This document shows positions 44,882-55,477 of a stretch of DNA of 64,000 nucleotides, piece by piece. Each line of letters opens with the position of its first letter. Within the stretch, counting starts at the first letter, position 1. Under the pieces are notes generated by a model that did not search any database, was not told where the DNA came from, and was given only the letters and a program-made list of their open reading frames with translations. The stretch is from Desulfuromonadales bacterium (lineage in GTDB: Bacteria > Desulfobacterota > Desulfuromonadia > Desulfuromonadales > BM103): contig JAQYVZ010000001.1 of assembly GCA_030145205.1 (NCBI GenBank), forward strand, positions 62,001 through 126,000, written 5' to 3'. The position numbers were made by a program, and so were the translations under genes.

Positions 44882-47359
44882 TCAAAAAAAGGTGGGAGCC
44901 TTTTCATTGCCGGGGCCATACCGCTTCAACAACAAACTGTTGGTCACCACAGACACACTTGAGAAAGCCATTGCCAGGCCGGCAAACTCCGGCTTGAGCA
45001 GAAGACCGAAGGCAGGATAAAGCAACCCGGCAGCCACCGGGATGCCGATCATATTGTAAACGAACGCCCAGAACAGGTTCTGCTTGATCTTGACGAGGGT
45101 TCTGCGTCCCAATCGAATGCTGCGCACCACATCTTCAAGCTGGTTGCGGACCAAAACAATGTCGCCGGTTTCCCGGGCAACATCTGTACCGCTACCGATG
45201 GCGATGCCAATATCCGCCTGGGCCAGCGCCGGCGCATCGTTGATGCCATCGCCGACCATGCCGACAAAGGCACCGCCCTGCTGGTAGCGACGCACAATCT
45301 CGAGTTTATCGCAAGGCAGAATTTCTGCCTCGACCAGATCAATACCGAGTTGCTCCGCCACAGCCTCTGCTGCATTACGACGGTCTCCAGTCAGCATAAC
45401 CGTCTTCAGCCCCATCTGCTGCAGTTGCCTGACAGTCCGCTGCGCCTCCTCCCTGACCGTATCGGCCAGGGCCAGAAGACCAACCAGGCGGCCATCACGC
45501 GCGATATAGACCAGCGACTTGCCGGCAGCGACCAGCTGTTCGGCTGCTGCCAAGTGAGCGGCAAACTCCACCCCCCGCTCAATCATCAAGCGATGATTAC
45601 CAGCGACGACCTCAGCCCCGTCAACCTGGCAGATCAGACCATGCCCACCCACCTCTTTGGCGTCATCTGGTTTCGACAGAGTGAGGCTTTCCTGCCGAGC
45701 CCTGTTGACGATTGCCTGGGCCAAAGGGTGGTTGCTTGCCGATTCGGCGGCGGCCGCCAACTGAAGTAGCGCCTGAGCGTCCAGTTCACCCACTGGCAAC
45801 AGGTCCGTCACCGTGAATTCACCTCGGGTCAGCGTCCCGGTCTTATCCAACAGCACCATATCCAGACGCGATACATTTTCCAACACCGAAGCTCGTTTGA
45901 ACAGAATCCCGGATGCCAGACCGAGGCCACTGCCGACCATGATGGCGGTCGGCGTCGCCAGACCGAGCGCACAGGGACAGGCAATCACCAGCACAGCAAT
46001 TGCCACCTTGAAGGCGAACAGGAAGCCCATATCGGAGAGGCCGTACCAAGCGACAAAGGTTACCAGAGCGATAAGGACAACCGTCGGCACAAACCAGTTG
46101 GATACGCGATCAGCGAGCCTCTGGATCGGAGCATTGTCCCCCTGAGCCTGTTCGACCATGCGCACAATCTGCGCCAGCACTGTTGCCTGGCCGACACGAC
46201 GCGCTTCAACCACTAGGCGTCCCGAGGCATTGACCGTGGCACCGGTCACTTCGTCGCCAGGATGTTTATCAACCGGCAAGGACTCGCCGGTCACCATTGA
46301 TTCATCGATTGACGACCGACCGTCCACGACGACCCCGTCTACCGGAATACGCTCACCCGGCCGCACCACAACCCGGTCGCCGATCTTGACCTGGCTCGCT
46401 TCAACGTCACGCTCTTCACCGTCGACCAGCAAACGAGCTCGGTCCGCCTGCAGACGGACCAGGGCTTTGAGCGCCTGACCAGCTTTACCCTTGGCGCGCG
46501 CTTCCAGCCACTTGCCAAAACGGATGAAGGTGATCAGCATGGCGCCGGTCTCGAAAAAAACCTCGCCGGAGATTCCGCCGATGCCAAACTGGGCCAGCAC
46601 CGAATAGCCATAAGCTGCCGTAATGCCCATGGCGACCAAAACGTCCATATTGGCGGTCCGGTTCCTCAGCGAGATCCAGGCACCACGATAGAAGGTCAGG
46701 CCGGCGCTGAACTGTACCAGGGTCGCCAAACCGAAAATCAACAGCATCGTCTTCGGGCCGAAGGGCATTAGCCACATCAGCGGCATGATCGGCAGAGCCA
46801 GTGCCGCAGAGAACAGTAACCAGAAAAGTTGCCGGCGATCATCAGCCGACGTGTCGTCAGTCATCTCGCCGTGACTGGCCTGGTAACCGAGAGCGGAAAC
46901 CGCGGCAATCAACTCATCTTCGTCCAGTTGGGCGGCATCAAACCGAACCGTGGCTTTCCCAGCCGCAAAGTTGACGACGGCCGATTGCACTCCAAACTGT
47001 TTCGCCAGCCCCTTTTCGATGATTGCTGCGCAATTGACACAGGTCATCCCTCGCACAGCCAGAGTCGTCTCTGTGACCTGCCCGGGGTGGCTGCCTTGCA
47101 AAGTGGCAGAACCCTGCACACCCTCTCCAGCATCCTCATCCGCAAGCCGAAACCCAGCCTCCAGGATAGCGGCCTCAATCCGGGCACGATCGACCCGATC
47201 TGCATCAATGCGGAGATCTGCCTGAGCGTGTTCCAGGGAAACAATGACCTGAGCGACCCCGTCCAGAGAGCTCAGAGAAGCGGTCAGTTTGGCAACACAT
47301 TTCTGGCAGGACATACCATAGACCGGCAGAGTCAACTGCTGGCGTGAACCCTCTTTCAA
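44882..47359 (-). CDS. copA: Copper-exporting P-type ATPase CopA
   Basis: P1B-type ATPase of about 825 residues. Two N-terminal heavy-metal domains have GMSCQKC (Cys18, Cys21) and GMTCVNC (Cys107, Cys110). The membrane metal site is [13 protein letters not shown], phosphorylation [10 protein letters not shown], and the hinge [19 protein letters not shown] plus two GMxCxxC domains points to Cu(I) export from the cytoplasm. The start is uncertain: an in-frame TTG at 47398 would add 13 residues, whereas TTG at 47359 has GGAG seven bases upstream. No copper regulator gene is seen beside it. Confidence 0.92.
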   Translation of the reverse strand: MKEGSRQQLTLPVYGMSCQKCVAKLTASLSSLDGVAQVIVSLEHAQADLRIDADRVDRARIEAAILEAGFRLADEDAGEGVQGSATLQGSHPGQVTETTLAVRGMTCVNCAAIIEKGLAKQFGVQSAVVNFAAGKATVRFDAAQLDEDELIAAVSALGYQASHGEMTDDTSADDRRQLFWLLFSAALALPIMPLMWLMPFGPKTMLLIFGLATLVQFSAGLTFYRGAWISLRNRTANMDVLVAMGITAAYGYSVLAQFGIGGISGEVFFETGAMLITFIRFGKWLEARAKGKAGQALKALVRLQADRARLLVDGEERDVEASQVKIGDRVVVRPGERIPVDGVVVDGRSSIDESMVTGESLPVDKHPGDEVTGATVNASGRLVVEARRVGQATVLAQIVRMVEQAQGDNAPIQRLADRVSNWFVPTVVLIALVTFVAWYGLSDMGFLFAFKVAIAVLVIACPCALGLATPTAIMVGSGLGLASGILFKRASVLENVSRLDMVLLDKTGTLTRGEFTVTDLLPVGELDAQALLQLAAAAESASNHPLAQAIVNRARQESLTLSKPDDAKEVGGHGLICQVDGAEVVAGNHRLMIERGVEFAAHLAAAEQLVAAGKSLVYIARDGRLVGLLALADTVREEAQRTVRQLQQMGLKTVMLTGDRRNAAEAVAEQLGIDLVEAEILPCDKLEIVRRYQQGGAFVGMVGDGINDAPALAQADIGIAIGSGTDVARETGDIVLVRNQLEDVVRSIRLGRRTLVKIKQNLFWAFVYNMIGIPVAAGLLYPAFGLLLKPEFAGLAMAFSSVSVVTNSLLLKRYGPGNEKAPTFF

Positions 47360-47447
47360 TCCCTGTCTCCGATCTACTATTACGAGTTGTCTACACAAGA
47401 ATCATAACATATCCCAGCAGATCAGCGACAGGCCGGAACCGTGCAGA

Positions 47448-47476
47448 TTGACTTCCCCTGCCCCGCTCATTATAGT
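47448..47476 (+). promoter_or_regulatory. Promoter of the lpxH-like gene
   Basis: TTGACT (47448-47453) and TATAGT (47471-47476) are 17 bases apart, five of six matches each. Transcription would begin at about 47482-47484, directly at the ATG at 47485. A GAGGAG at 47477-47482 lies only two bases from the ATG. Confidence 0.6.
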
Positions 47477-47484
47477 GAGGAGCT

Positions 47485-48231
47485 ATGAGAATCCTCTTCC
47501 TTGCAGACGCCCACCTGGTCCATCCAGACGACCTCAACTACCGGCACTTCCTGACCTTTCTGAAAGGACAACTGGGTCAAGTGGACACCCTCGTTCTGCT
47601 GGGGGATATTTTCGAATTCTGGATCGGGACACAACGTACGGCTTACGCTGCACAACTCCCGGCGTTGCAGCTGTTGGAAAAGTTCCAGTACCAAGGCACC
47701 CAGATCGTGTATGTGGAGGGCAATCACGACTTCAATCTGGCTCCCTATTTCGCTGACTGGCCGAATGTTACGGTTTTACCAGATGGCGGCGGTTTCACGC
47801 TGGGTGACCAAGAGGTTTTTCTGGCACACGGCGACCTGGCCAACCCGGATGATCGCGGCTACCGTTTGCTGCGCACGTTCCTGCGCAGCGCTCCTTTGCG
47901 CTGGCTGGCCCACATTCTGCCATCCGGCCTGTCTTGGCGCATTGCTGAGCGGGCAAGCCGGCAGAGCAAACGCAGCCGCAACAAAAAAAGCCGGCGCTGG
48001 CCGGCTCAAGACATCTTATCAAATTACGCCCGTGACATCAGCCAGCGCGGCTACCCGATCATCGTCACCGGCCACTTTCACCAGCCATTCCACGAAAAAG
48101 GGGATGATTACGAGCTGGTTGCGCTGGGCGACTGGATCCATCAATTTTCATATGCCGTCTATGAAGATGGCCGTTTCGAGCTGAAGTCCTGTCCGCCCTC
48201 AACCGCAGGAGACTCCTCTCCTTCGAGTTGA
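47485..48231 (+). CDS. lpxH: LpxH-like UDP-2,3-diacylglucosamine pyrophosphatase
   Basis: Calcineurin-like metallophosphoesterase of 248 residues. The metal ligands are D8 and H10 in LADAH, D41 in LLGDIFEFWIG, N80-H81 in VEGNHDF, H115 in LAHGDL, and H197 and H199 in TGHFHQP. FEFWIG and the RGYRLLRTFLRS region resemble LpxH, which removes UMP from UDP-diacylglucosamine in lipid A synthesis. A basic patch near 161-171 could bind the membrane. The last 73 bases overlap the convergent YihY gene. A related phosphodiesterase role is possible. Confidence 0.85.
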   Translation: MRILFLADAHLVHPDDLNYRHFLTFLKGQLGQVDTLVLLGDIFEFWIGTQRTAYAAQLPALQLLEKFQYQGTQIVYVEGNHDFNLAPYFADWPNVTVLPDGGGFTLGDQEVFLAHGDLANPDDRGYRLLRTFLRSAPLRWLAHILPSGLSWRIAERASRQSKRSRNKKSRRWPAQDILSNYARDISQRGYPIIVTGHFHQPFHEKGDDYELVALGDWIHQFSYAVYEDGRFELKSCPPSTAGDSSPSS

Positions 48232-49544
48232 CCAACCAAGTCTCGCAGCGTCAACCCATGCAGAGCATCCCGCCCCGCCTCAGTCAGGCGGTCCGCCAGA
48301 CGCGCGACCACAATCTTCTCCTCGACATCCTGCAGCTGGCTGTAATCCGCACCATCCTTTGACAAGCCACAGATAAAGCCATGCACGCCGACCGTGTCCA
48401 GCGCCCTGGCCGGTTGGAAACCATGCTCAGCCTGGCCCTGCATCACTGCAGTGACATAGCCGAGCCGTTGCAGTTCTTCCATGACATCGCGCAACAGGCG
48501 GGGTGGGATAGACAAAGTGACGGCAACCTCTTCCAACGGCAGGGCGGCCTCCCCCCGGTAAAAGCGCCGGGCGAGATAGAGCAGCACGGTCAGGGCAACC
48601 AGCTCACGACTGGCAAAATTGATGTTCTGGCCGCGGATATCCTGGCGGATGCTATGCAGGTTCTGTGTGGCGTAGGTCACCTCCAGCCCGAGCAGGACAA
48701 TGGCCCAGGAGAGGTAAATCCAGATCATGAACACCGGCAGGGCCGCCATGGTTCCATAAATAGCGTTGTACTTGGCCACGCCAACCTGGAAGTTCAGGTA
48801 AAACCACTGGCTGAGCTGCCAGATGGTGCCGCCGCAGATCCCGCCGACCAGGGCAGCGCGTGGGCTCACCTTGATATTCGGCATGAACAGATAGAGGCCG
48901 GCAAACACCAGCCACATGACCATAAAGGGCAATACCTGAAACAGGAAGAGGAGCAGCTCGCCGACATAGGCCTGTTCAAGCAGCCCCTGCACCAGGGTCT
49001 GACTCTTGAGCGTGGAGGTCATTGAGATGGCGACAACCACAAAGATTGGCCCGATGGTGACCACCGAGAAATAATCGGTAAACCGGCGCAGTAGCGGCCG
49101 CGTCTCCTCAACGCCCCAGACCCTGTTGAAGCTCTTCTCGATATTCGACAGCAAGGTCAACACCGTGATGATCAGGAAAACCAGACCGAAGGTGCCGAGA
49201 CGAGCCACGTTGGTGTTGTTGATATACTGAATGATTAGTGTGACGACATCGCCGGAACCAGCGGCCAGGTGTTTGAGCAGCAACGGTTCAAGGGTGTTCT
49301 GCACCCCAAACCCTTTCAGGACGGAGAACATCAGAGCCAGCAGGGGGACGATCGACAGCAGGGTGGTAAAGGTCAGGGCGGACGCCCGCAGCATGCAGCG
49401 GTCAGCGAAAAAGTCCCGCAGCACCAACGACCAGAGCTGTCCCTGGTGCCAAAGGAACCTGCGCCACCAGCGCACGTCGCTGAGATCCGCGGACCAGAGT
49501 TCCTGGTCGAGAAAGTTTTTGAGCCGACCCCGCAAGCTGTTCAC
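48159..49544 (-). CDS. YihY/BrkB-family inner membrane protein with winged-helix C-terminus
   Basis: A 461-residue protein. The first 300 residues hold about six helices with FFADRCMLRASALTFTTLLS and AYVGELLLFLFQVLPF, as in YihY (once named RNase BN, without proven nuclease activity). The C-terminal 140 residues look soluble and contain a winged-helix-like region (LPLEEVAVTLSIPPRLLRDV). GTG at 49544 has GGGAG eight bases upstream and is preferred over TTG at 49559. Its 3' end overlaps lpxH on the other strand. The function is unknown. Confidence 0.85.
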   Translation of the reverse strand: MNSLRGRLKNFLDQELWSADLSDVRWWRRFLWHQGQLWSLVLRDFFADRCMLRASALTFTTLLSIVPLLALMFSVLKGFGVQNTLEPLLLKHLAAGSGDVVTLIIQYINNTNVARLGTFGLVFLIITVLTLLSNIEKSFNRVWGVEETRPLLRRFTDYFSVVTIGPIFVVVAISMTSTLKSQTLVQGLLEQAYVGELLLFLFQVLPFMVMWLVFAGLYLFMPNIKVSPRAALVGGICGGTIWQLSQWFYLNFQVGVAKYNAIYGTMAALPVFMIWIYLSWAIVLLGLEVTYATQNLHSIRQDIRGQNINFASRELVALTVLLYLARRFYRGEAALPLEEVAVTLSIPPRLLRDVMEELQRLGYVTAVMQGQAEHGFQPARALDTVGVHGFICGLSKDGADYSQLQDVEEKIVVARLADRLTEAGRDALHGLTLRDLVGQLEGEESPAVEGGQDFSSKRPSS

Positions 49545-49594
49545 TCTTCCATCTCCCAAAAAGTAAGTCTTTTTAGAAGTTTACCACAAAACTT

Positions 49595-51028
49595 TTATGG
49601 AGTCGGCTCCACGGTGACCTGTCGGACCGGCAGACCGAAATCGACCAGTTCAGCTGAGAACTCTTCAGCCGTACCAACCAGGATGATCTGCTGCCGCTTA
49701 GGCTGCAGATATTTCTGTGCAACCCGTAGGACATCCGCGACGGTGACAGCAGCGATGTGATCGCGATATCGCTGCAGGTAGTCTGCCGGATAATCAAACA
49801 GGTCGAGGCGCATTTTCTGCGTGGTCACCGCGTGACTGTCGTCAAAACCGAACACGAAGGAGTTGATCAGGCTGTCTTTGGCCAGGCGTAATTCAGCTTC
49901 GCTAACAGGCTGTTCACGCAGGTCCTGTATGATCTGGCGCATCAACGCCAGAACCTCACCCACCGAGGCATTTTGCGTCTCCGTGCTGGCGACAAAGGTC
50001 CCCGGAAGCTTGCGGCCGATCTGGAAATAGGAGTAGACCGAATAGGCCAACCCCCGATTGGAGCGAATCTCCTGCATCAGGCGCGAGTTAAAGCCGCCGC
50101 CTCCCAGGATGTAGTTCATGACGCGCACGGCATACATGTCAGGGTTATCTTTGGTCAGACCGAGGTCTCCCAGCAAAATTGTTGTTTGAGACAGTTCCTT
50201 GTCCACCACCTGGATTGCTCCGGCAGTGGATGCCTGCACCGGTGGAAGTGGCTGAACGGCTGTTTCATGCGGAGTCCACTCACCGAGCAGTTCCTGCAAC
50301 ATGTCGAGCAGGGCATCATTCTCGAAGTCACCGGAGATCGCCAGCATCAGGTTGTTGGGTGCAAAGTGCTGCTGGTGAAAGTCCACCAGCTGGTCCTGCG
50401 TGATGCGCGACAGGCTTTCCTGGGTCGGGCTGTCCCCCAGGGGGTGGTCAGGGTACAGGCTGGCTCTCAGCAGACGCTGTGCCACAGAACGGGGCAGGTC
50501 GTTCTGACGACGCACGTTTTCCAGCGACTTGAGCCGCGCAAGTTCCAGGCTGTCCGGATCAAAGGAGGGGCGGCGCAAAAGCTCGACCAGAATTGCCAGA
50601 CCCTCCTGCAGGTCCTCAGCGCGCACGGAAAGGTTCAGTTGGCAGGTCAAGGCCCCCGCACCTGCCGACAGGTTGGCCGCCAACGCATCCAGACGTTCTT
50701 CGAGGCGGTCTGGCGAATAAGCCGCCGTGCCGCCGGTCCGCAAGGTCTCGGAGAAGACCCCACCGAAACCGGTCAGGTCCCGACTGACACCGATGGTCCC
50801 GGAGCCGAGCAGGGCGGTAACTTGCACCAATGGCAGTTCATCATCCTGCTTCAGATAGAGCTGCACCCCGTTCTCCAATGTACGGGTCTCAACCTCCGGG
50901 AACGTGAAATCGAGAGGCGGATAGGTCAACTGGGCCGGGGTCTCCGACAAGGAGGATGCACAAGCCGACAGCAGCAGGACAAGACAACCCCCTGCCAGCA
51001 GAAAAAGGGTTCGACAATAAGAACACAT
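49595..51028 (-). CDS. M16-family peptidase-like lipoprotein lacking the zinc motif
   Basis: A 477-residue inverzincin-fold protein. The signal peptide ends in lipobox LSAC (Cys23). Residues 45-230 and 230-460 form two M16 halves. Where active members have HxxEH it reads GVFSETLRTGG, so it should not bind zinc. The C-terminal half keeps the substrate-binding Arg-Tyr region (SNRGLAYSVYSYFQ). It follows the active M16 gene with one base between, and the pair probably forms a heterodimer as in other bacteria. AAGGGGGA precedes the ATG. Confidence 0.9.
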   Translation of the reverse strand: MCSYCRTLFLLAGGCLVLLLSACASSLSETPAQLTYPPLDFTFPEVETRTLENGVQLYLKQDDELPLVQVTALLGSGTIGVSRDLTGFGGVFSETLRTGGTAAYSPDRLEERLDALAANLSAGAGALTCQLNLSVRAEDLQEGLAILVELLRRPSFDPDSLELARLKSLENVRRQNDLPRSVAQRLLRASLYPDHPLGDSPTQESLSRITQDQLVDFHQQHFAPNNLMLAISGDFENDALLDMLQELLGEWTPHETAVQPLPPVQASTAGAIQVVDKELSQTTILLGDLGLTKDNPDMYAVRVMNYILGGGGFNSRLMQEIRSNRGLAYSVYSYFQIGRKLPGTFVASTETQNASVGEVLALMRQIIQDLREQPVSEAELRLAKDSLINSFVFGFDDSHAVTTQKMRLDLFDYPADYLQRYRDHIAAVTVADVLRVAQKYLQPKRQQIILVGTAEEFSAELVDFGLPVRQVTVEPTP

Positions 51029-51029
51029 T

Positions 51030-52517
51030 TTAAGAATCCCCCTTTTCCAGGAAAACCACCGTCCGGTTCTGTTCGGTGAAGTAGGTGGCGGCCGCTTCCA
51101 TCAGGTCCGCAGCCGTCAACTTGCCGATTTCGTCGCCATACGTGGCCAAATAACGCCAGTCGCCGGCCAGGGACTGGAAGGATGTGAGGGTGCGGGCCAG
51201 ACCGCTGTTCTTTTTAAGTCGCCGCAGTTGATCGGTCAGCAGACGATTGCGCGCCCGGGTAAGCTCGGCCTCCGTCACCGGCTCCGTTTTCAGACGGTCC
51301 AGTTCATTATAGATGGCGGCCTCAACTTCGACCGAGGTGTGCGGATGGCGTGGTGAGGCATCGATCACGAACAGGTTCGGATATCGGGACCCGGGTGCAC
51401 CGTAGACAGAAACCGATGCAGCCAGTTGCTGCTCCTCGACCAGTGTCTTGTAGAGCCGTGAAGTTCGACCATGGCCAAGAATCTGGTCAATCAGGTCAAA
51501 CGCGTAGTCATCCTTGTGTGGCATGGTCGGTTTGTGGAAGGCGATCGAGAAGCGCGGTTCGGCATCAAAGTTGACGACAACCCGCTTCTCTCCTCCCTGG
51601 GCGGGCTCAACCGCAGCCACCTGTGGCACAGGTATCCCGGTCGGCAGATGGCCAAAATAGCGCTCGACCAGGTCGATTGCCGCCTCAGCCTGGACATCAC
51701 CAACCAGGGCAATAACCGTATTGACCGGCGCATAGTACTTGTCCATGAACGCCTGAGTCTCTTCCAGGGTCAGATTGGCGATATCGGAGTGCCAACCAAT
51801 GATCGGGTTACGGTACGGATGCATGGTAAAAGCGTTGGTAATCAGGGTTTCGTAGAGTCGTCTCCCTGGATCAGTGTCATATGAACGCCGGCGCTCCTCC
51901 CGAACAACATCCCGCTCCGTGTAGAATTCACGGAGCACGGAGTTACGCATCCGATCCGACTCAATCAAAGCCCACAGCTCCAATTTGTTAGATGGCAGCG
52001 AGATCAAGTAGGTCGTCAGGTCCTTGCTGGTAAACGCGTTGAAGCCGACCCCGCCGTTCTCACTGTAAATCTGTGCAAAGGCATCTTTGACCACATACTG
52101 TTTGTGCCGCGACTGCAATTCGGCAAGCTGCTGTTCCAGCAGGCCAATCTGTTCTCGGTTCTTTTCCGGGGCAAGCCGCAGACGGTCCAGTTCGGAACCC
52201 AAGGCCCAAACTTCCTGGAGCAAAGGTTCTTCCGCAGCATAATCGGTTGTACCGATCATCTTGGTCCCCTTGAAACGCATGTGTTCAAGCAGGTGGGCAA
52301 CCCCCCGGGTTTCGTTGGTTTCATGCACCGACCCGACTCCAACGGTAATATAGGCAGAGACCACCGGTGCATTATGGCGTTCCACGACCAGCAACAGCAG
52401 ACCGTTGTCAAACCTGTGCTCGATCACCCGCTCTTCAAGGGTCGCTGCCCGCAACGACAGCGGGGCAATCAATACGAGCAGAAGAACCAGCGGCACATAT
52501 CTGGAGAATCTCTTCAT
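51030..52517 (-). CDS. M16-family zinc peptidase (active subunit)
   Basis: A 495-residue secreted metallopeptidase. The signal peptide spans about residues 1-24. The inverted zinc motif HLLEH lies at 75-79 in RGVAHLLEHMRFKGT, and the distal glutamate falls in FYTERDVVREERR. An unusual helical insertion of about 45 residues, rich in Leu, Glu and Arg, lies between them (near 100-145). ATG at 52517 has AGAGGA close upstream; the open frame to 52643 has no support. It pairs with the inactive M16 protein downstream. Confidence 0.92.
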   Translation of the reverse strand: MKRFSRYVPLVLLLVLIAPLSLRAATLEERVIEHRFDNGLLLLVVERHNAPVVSAYITVGVGSVHETNETRGVAHLLEHMRFKGTKMIGTTDYAAEEPLLQEVWALGSELDRLRLAPEKNREQIGLLEQQLAELQSRHKQYVVKDAFAQIYSENGGVGFNAFTSKDLTTYLISLPSNKLELWALIESDRMRNSVLREFYTERDVVREERRRSYDTDPGRRLYETLITNAFTMHPYRNPIIGWHSDIANLTLEETQAFMDKYYAPVNTVIALVGDVQAEAAIDLVERYFGHLPTGIPVPQVAAVEPAQGGEKRVVVNFDAEPRFSIAFHKPTMPHKDDYAFDLIDQILGHGRTSRLYKTLVEEQQLAASVSVYGAPGSRYPNLFVIDASPRHPHTSVEVEAAIYNELDRLKTEPVTEAELTRARNRLLTDQLRRLKKNSGLARTLTSFQSLAGDWRYLATYGDEIGKLTAADLMEAAATYFTEQNRTVVFLEKGDS

Positions 52518-52679
52518 TTCATCCTCTTCTGTTAAGTACAACATGCAACAGGGCTGGCCATTTGTGTGAAGCCGCGCCCTGCATTGAAAAAACGATGTCC
52601 TTGGCTCCCCTCGACCAAAAGTCACAGGGACAAAACATCGCAAGGTTCCATATAAACGAAACAGTCAATATCGGAGATC

Positions 52680-52709
52680 ATTATAGCGCAAAAGCGCACG
52701 AAAGGTCGA
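52680..52709 (-). promoter_or_regulatory. Possible promoter of the M16 peptidase pair
   Basis: On the minus strand a consensus -10 TATAAT (52680-52685) is preceded, 18 bases away, by TCGACC (52704-52709), four of six -35 matches. The leader to the M16 ATG would be about 155 bases. Confidence 0.4.
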
Positions 52710-52718
52710 GAGAGGTTG

Positions 52719-55091
52719 TTATACCCGGGGGGAACTGGCAAAGGATCCGTCGCTTGCAGGCCCCACCCCCTGTACAGTGCGTTTGGGTTCATCACAGAGA
52801 GCGACTTGCAGAATTTCCGCGAGAGTTCCGGCAAAGACAATCTTCAAGTTTTCGAGCAGAGGGGGATCTACTTCCTCGAGGTTTTCCTGGTTCTTCTCCG
52901 GGAGCAGGATGGTTGTGACACCGGCCCGCCGAGCGGCCAGGACTTTTTCCTTGATACCACCAACCGGCAGAATCCGGCCGGACAGGGTCAACTCACCGGT
53001 CATGGCGACATCACGACGAGCCGCGCGACCAGTCATCAGTGAAACCAGCGCAACAGCCATGGTCACACCGGCAGACGGGCCATCCTTGGGGATCGCCCCG
53101 GAAGGCACATGGATATGAATGTCTTCCTGCATGAACAGTGTGGGATCAATGTTGAAACCCGCGGCGTGAGCGCGCACATAGGACAAAGCCGCCCGAGCCG
53201 ATTCCTGCATGACCTCCCCCAGGCTGCCGGTCAGAGTCAAGATCCCCTTCCCAACCATGCGGTTGGCTTCAACAAAAATGATGTCGCCCCCCGATTGGGT
53301 CCAAGCCAGCCCGGTTGCCACACCAATGCGATCTTCTTCTTCCGCTACACTGGAGTAGAAACGCCGCGGACCAAGCAGTTGGCTGAGGGTCTGTGGATTG
53401 ATTTCAAGCGGGGTCTCGCCGTCCCGGGCAATCTGTTTTGCCACCTTGCGGCACAGCGCAGCGATATGGCGCTCCAGGCCACGCACCCCCGCTTCTCGGG
53501 TGTAATCACGGATCAGGCAACGCACGGTCGCCTCGGTCAAGCCGAGATGGTAGCCCTGCAGGCCATTCTCAAGCAGCTGTTTTTCAATCAGATAATCGAA
53601 GGCAATCCGCAGCTTCTCCTCTTCACTGTAGCCCGGTAGCGAAATGATCTCCATGCGATCTCGCAGCGCCGGCGGAACCGGGTCCAGGATATTGGCCGTG
53701 GCGATGAACATGACCCGGGACAGATCGTAGGGAACATCCAGGTAGTGATCACTGAATGAGAAGTTCTGCTCCGGGTCCAGCACCTCGAGCAGAGCCGAGG
53801 CCGGATCCCCCCGGAAATCCTGGCCGATTTTGTCGACCTCGTCCAGCATGAATACCGGGTTGTTCGCCCCGGCGCGACAAATTTCCCGAATGATCCGCCC
53901 CGGCAGTGCACCGATATAGGTCCGCCGGTGTCCGCGGATTTCCGCCTCATCTTTCATCCCACCCAGAGAGATACGGATAAATTCCCGGCCCATGGCGCGC
54001 GCAATCGATCGGCCCAAGGATGTTTTACCGACCCCCGGCGGGCCGACAAAGCAGAGGATCGGGCCCTTGGTGTCCGCCTTGAGGGAACGTACGGCCAGAT
54101 ATTCGAGAATTCTTTCCTTGATTTTTTTGAGCCCGTAGTGGTCCTCGTCGAGGACTTTTTCGGCATGGCTGATGTCAAGATTGTCAGGAGTGCTTTTCGA
54201 CCAGGGGACCTGGCAGAGGTACTCCAGGTAGGTTCGCGCCACGGTATATTCTGGAGAGGCTGGATTGATCCGTTCCAACCGGCCAAGTTCTCGATCGGCA
54301 ATCTCCCTGACATGCTCCGGCATGCCGACTTCTTCAACCTGACGACGCAGCTCATTCAGTTCCGATTGACGGGGGTCTTCATCACCCAGCTCTTCCTGGA
54401 TCTGCTTCATCTGCTCCCGGAGCAGAAACTCTTTCTGGGTTTTCCCGATCCGCTTGCTCACTTCAGACTGCACTTCACCACGCACCTGCAGTTTCTGGAC
54501 TTCGTCGGTCAGGTAGAGATAAACCTTTTTGAGCCGTTCGATGGGATCCAGGCTTTCAAGAACTTCTTGTTGAATGGCGAGTTCGAGCCCCAGGTAGACC
54601 GTCACCAAGTCGGCCAGCCTCCCCGGAGAATCGATCTCGTCGATCATCTTGATGACATCCGCCGGCAGAGGTCGACCATAGGCCAACGAAATCTTCAACA
54701 GGGCATTGACGCTCTGTACCAGCGCTTCAGACACAATCCCAACCGCGGGAGGGTCTTCCAGCGGCTCGACCCGGGCCAGCAGCCAGGGCTGTTCCTGGAC
54801 AGCTTCAATTAAACGAAAGCGCTGCGCCCCCTCGACAACCACCTTTGCACCGCCGCCGGGGATCCGAACCGTCTGACGAATTTCACACAGGGTGCCGATG
54901 GGAGCAAGGTCCGTGTAGCGGCAACCTGTCGAAGCCCGACACAAGACCAGTCCGACCGTTCGGTCGCGCTGCATCGCCTCTTCGATCAGATCCATCCGGG
55001 CGGCATCCACAAAGAGGGGGAAGATCATGTGGGGGAAGACCACATGCTCATGCATCGGATAAATCGGCAAGGCAACAACAGCTGACATCAC
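52719..55091 (-). CDS. lon: ATP-dependent protease Lon
   Basis: A 790-residue cytoplasmic protease. The N-terminal substrate domain opens [16 protein letters not shown]. The AAA+ domain has Walker [14 protein letters not shown] and Walker [12 protein letters not shown]. The protease domain has the catalytic serine in [12 protein letters not shown] and the lysine in [14 protein letters not shown]. The first two codons are both Met and either may start. Its start overlaps the response regulator stop by four bases, so it is produced with the adjacent two-component genes, which is unusual. The typical Lon role is removal of damaged and short-lived proteins. Confidence 0.95.
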   Translation of the reverse strand: MMSAVVALPIYPMHEHVVFPHMIFPLFVDAARMDLIEEAMQRDRTVGLVLCRASTGCRYTDLAPIGTLCEIRQTVRIPGGGAKVVVEGAQRFRLIEAVQEQPWLLARVEPLEDPPAVGIVSEALVQSVNALLKISLAYGRPLPADVIKMIDEIDSPGRLADLVTVYLGLELAIQQEVLESLDPIERLKKVYLYLTDEVQKLQVRGEVQSEVSKRIGKTQKEFLLREQMKQIQEELGDEDPRQSELNELRRQVEEVGMPEHVREIADRELGRLERINPASPEYTVARTYLEYLCQVPWSKSTPDNLDISHAEKVLDEDHYGLKKIKERILEYLAVRSLKADTKGPILCFVGPPGVGKTSLGRSIARAMGREFIRISLGGMKDEAEIRGHRRTYIGALPGRIIREICRAGANNPVFMLDEVDKIGQDFRGDPASALLEVLDPEQNFSFSDHYLDVPYDLSRVMFIATANILDPVPPALRDRMEIISLPGYSEEEKLRIAFDYLIEKQLLENGLQGYHLGLTEATVRCLIRDYTREAGVRGLERHIAALCRKVAKQIARDGETPLEINPQTLSQLLGPRRFYSSVAEEEDRIGVATGLAWTQSGGDIIFVEANRMVGKGILTLTGSLGEVMQESARAALSYVRAHAAGFNIDPTLFMQEDIHIHVPSGAIPKDGPSAGVTMAVALVSLMTGRAARRDVAMTGELTLSGRILPVGGIKEKVLAARRAGVTTILLPEKNQENLEEVDPPLLENLKIVFAGTLAEILQVALCDEPKRTVQGVGPASDGSFASSPRV

Positions 55092-55477
55092 ACGGAACTC
55101 CCGGGAGATCCGCTCAAGGCTTCATCAATACAGGCCTTTAAATGGGATAGTCTGAACGGCTTGGTGATATAGGTGTCGGCCCCCTCGGCCATGGCCGCAT
55201 CCTGATCGTGATGCTGGGCTCGCGCTGAAACGACAATGACCTTGATCCCCGCGGTTTGCCGGTCATGCTTGAGCGCCTTGAGCAGATCAAGACCATCCAT
55301 CTCGCCAGGCATCATGATATCGAGCAACAGAAGGTCAGGTTGTTCCTTGCGCGCCAGGACGAGGCCTTCAGCGGCATTCACGGCCTGCAGCAGCTTGTAT
55401 TCTGCTTCCTGCAAGGCAACCTTGAGCAGGTTCTGAACATCAACCTGGTCTTCCACGATCAGGATCGTCTTCATCAT
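55088..55477 (-). CDS. Single-domain response regulator, CheY-like
   Basis: A 129-residue receiver protein with no output domain. Acidic pocket E9-D10, phospho-acceptor D53 in [11 protein letters not shown] switch at VVSAR (83) and K106 in ITKPF are all present. Its ATG overlaps the stop of the kinase gene by one base (TGATG) and its stop overlaps the lon start. It probably receives phosphate from the PocR/PAS kinase and may pass on the signal by protein contact. Its partner in output is not visible. Confidence 0.9.
   Translation of the reverse strand: MMKTILIVEDQVDVQNLLKVALQEAEYKLLQAVNAAEGLVLARKEQPDLLLLDIMMPGEMDGLDLLKALKHDRQTAGIKVIVVSARAQHHDQDAAMAEGADTYITKPFRLSHLKACIDEALSGSPGSSV

Noticed and set aside
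49973-51079. Open frame of 368 residues on the plus strand
   Set aside because: It is antisense to the M16 lipoprotein gene and rich in Gln, Arg and His as expected of a shadow frame.
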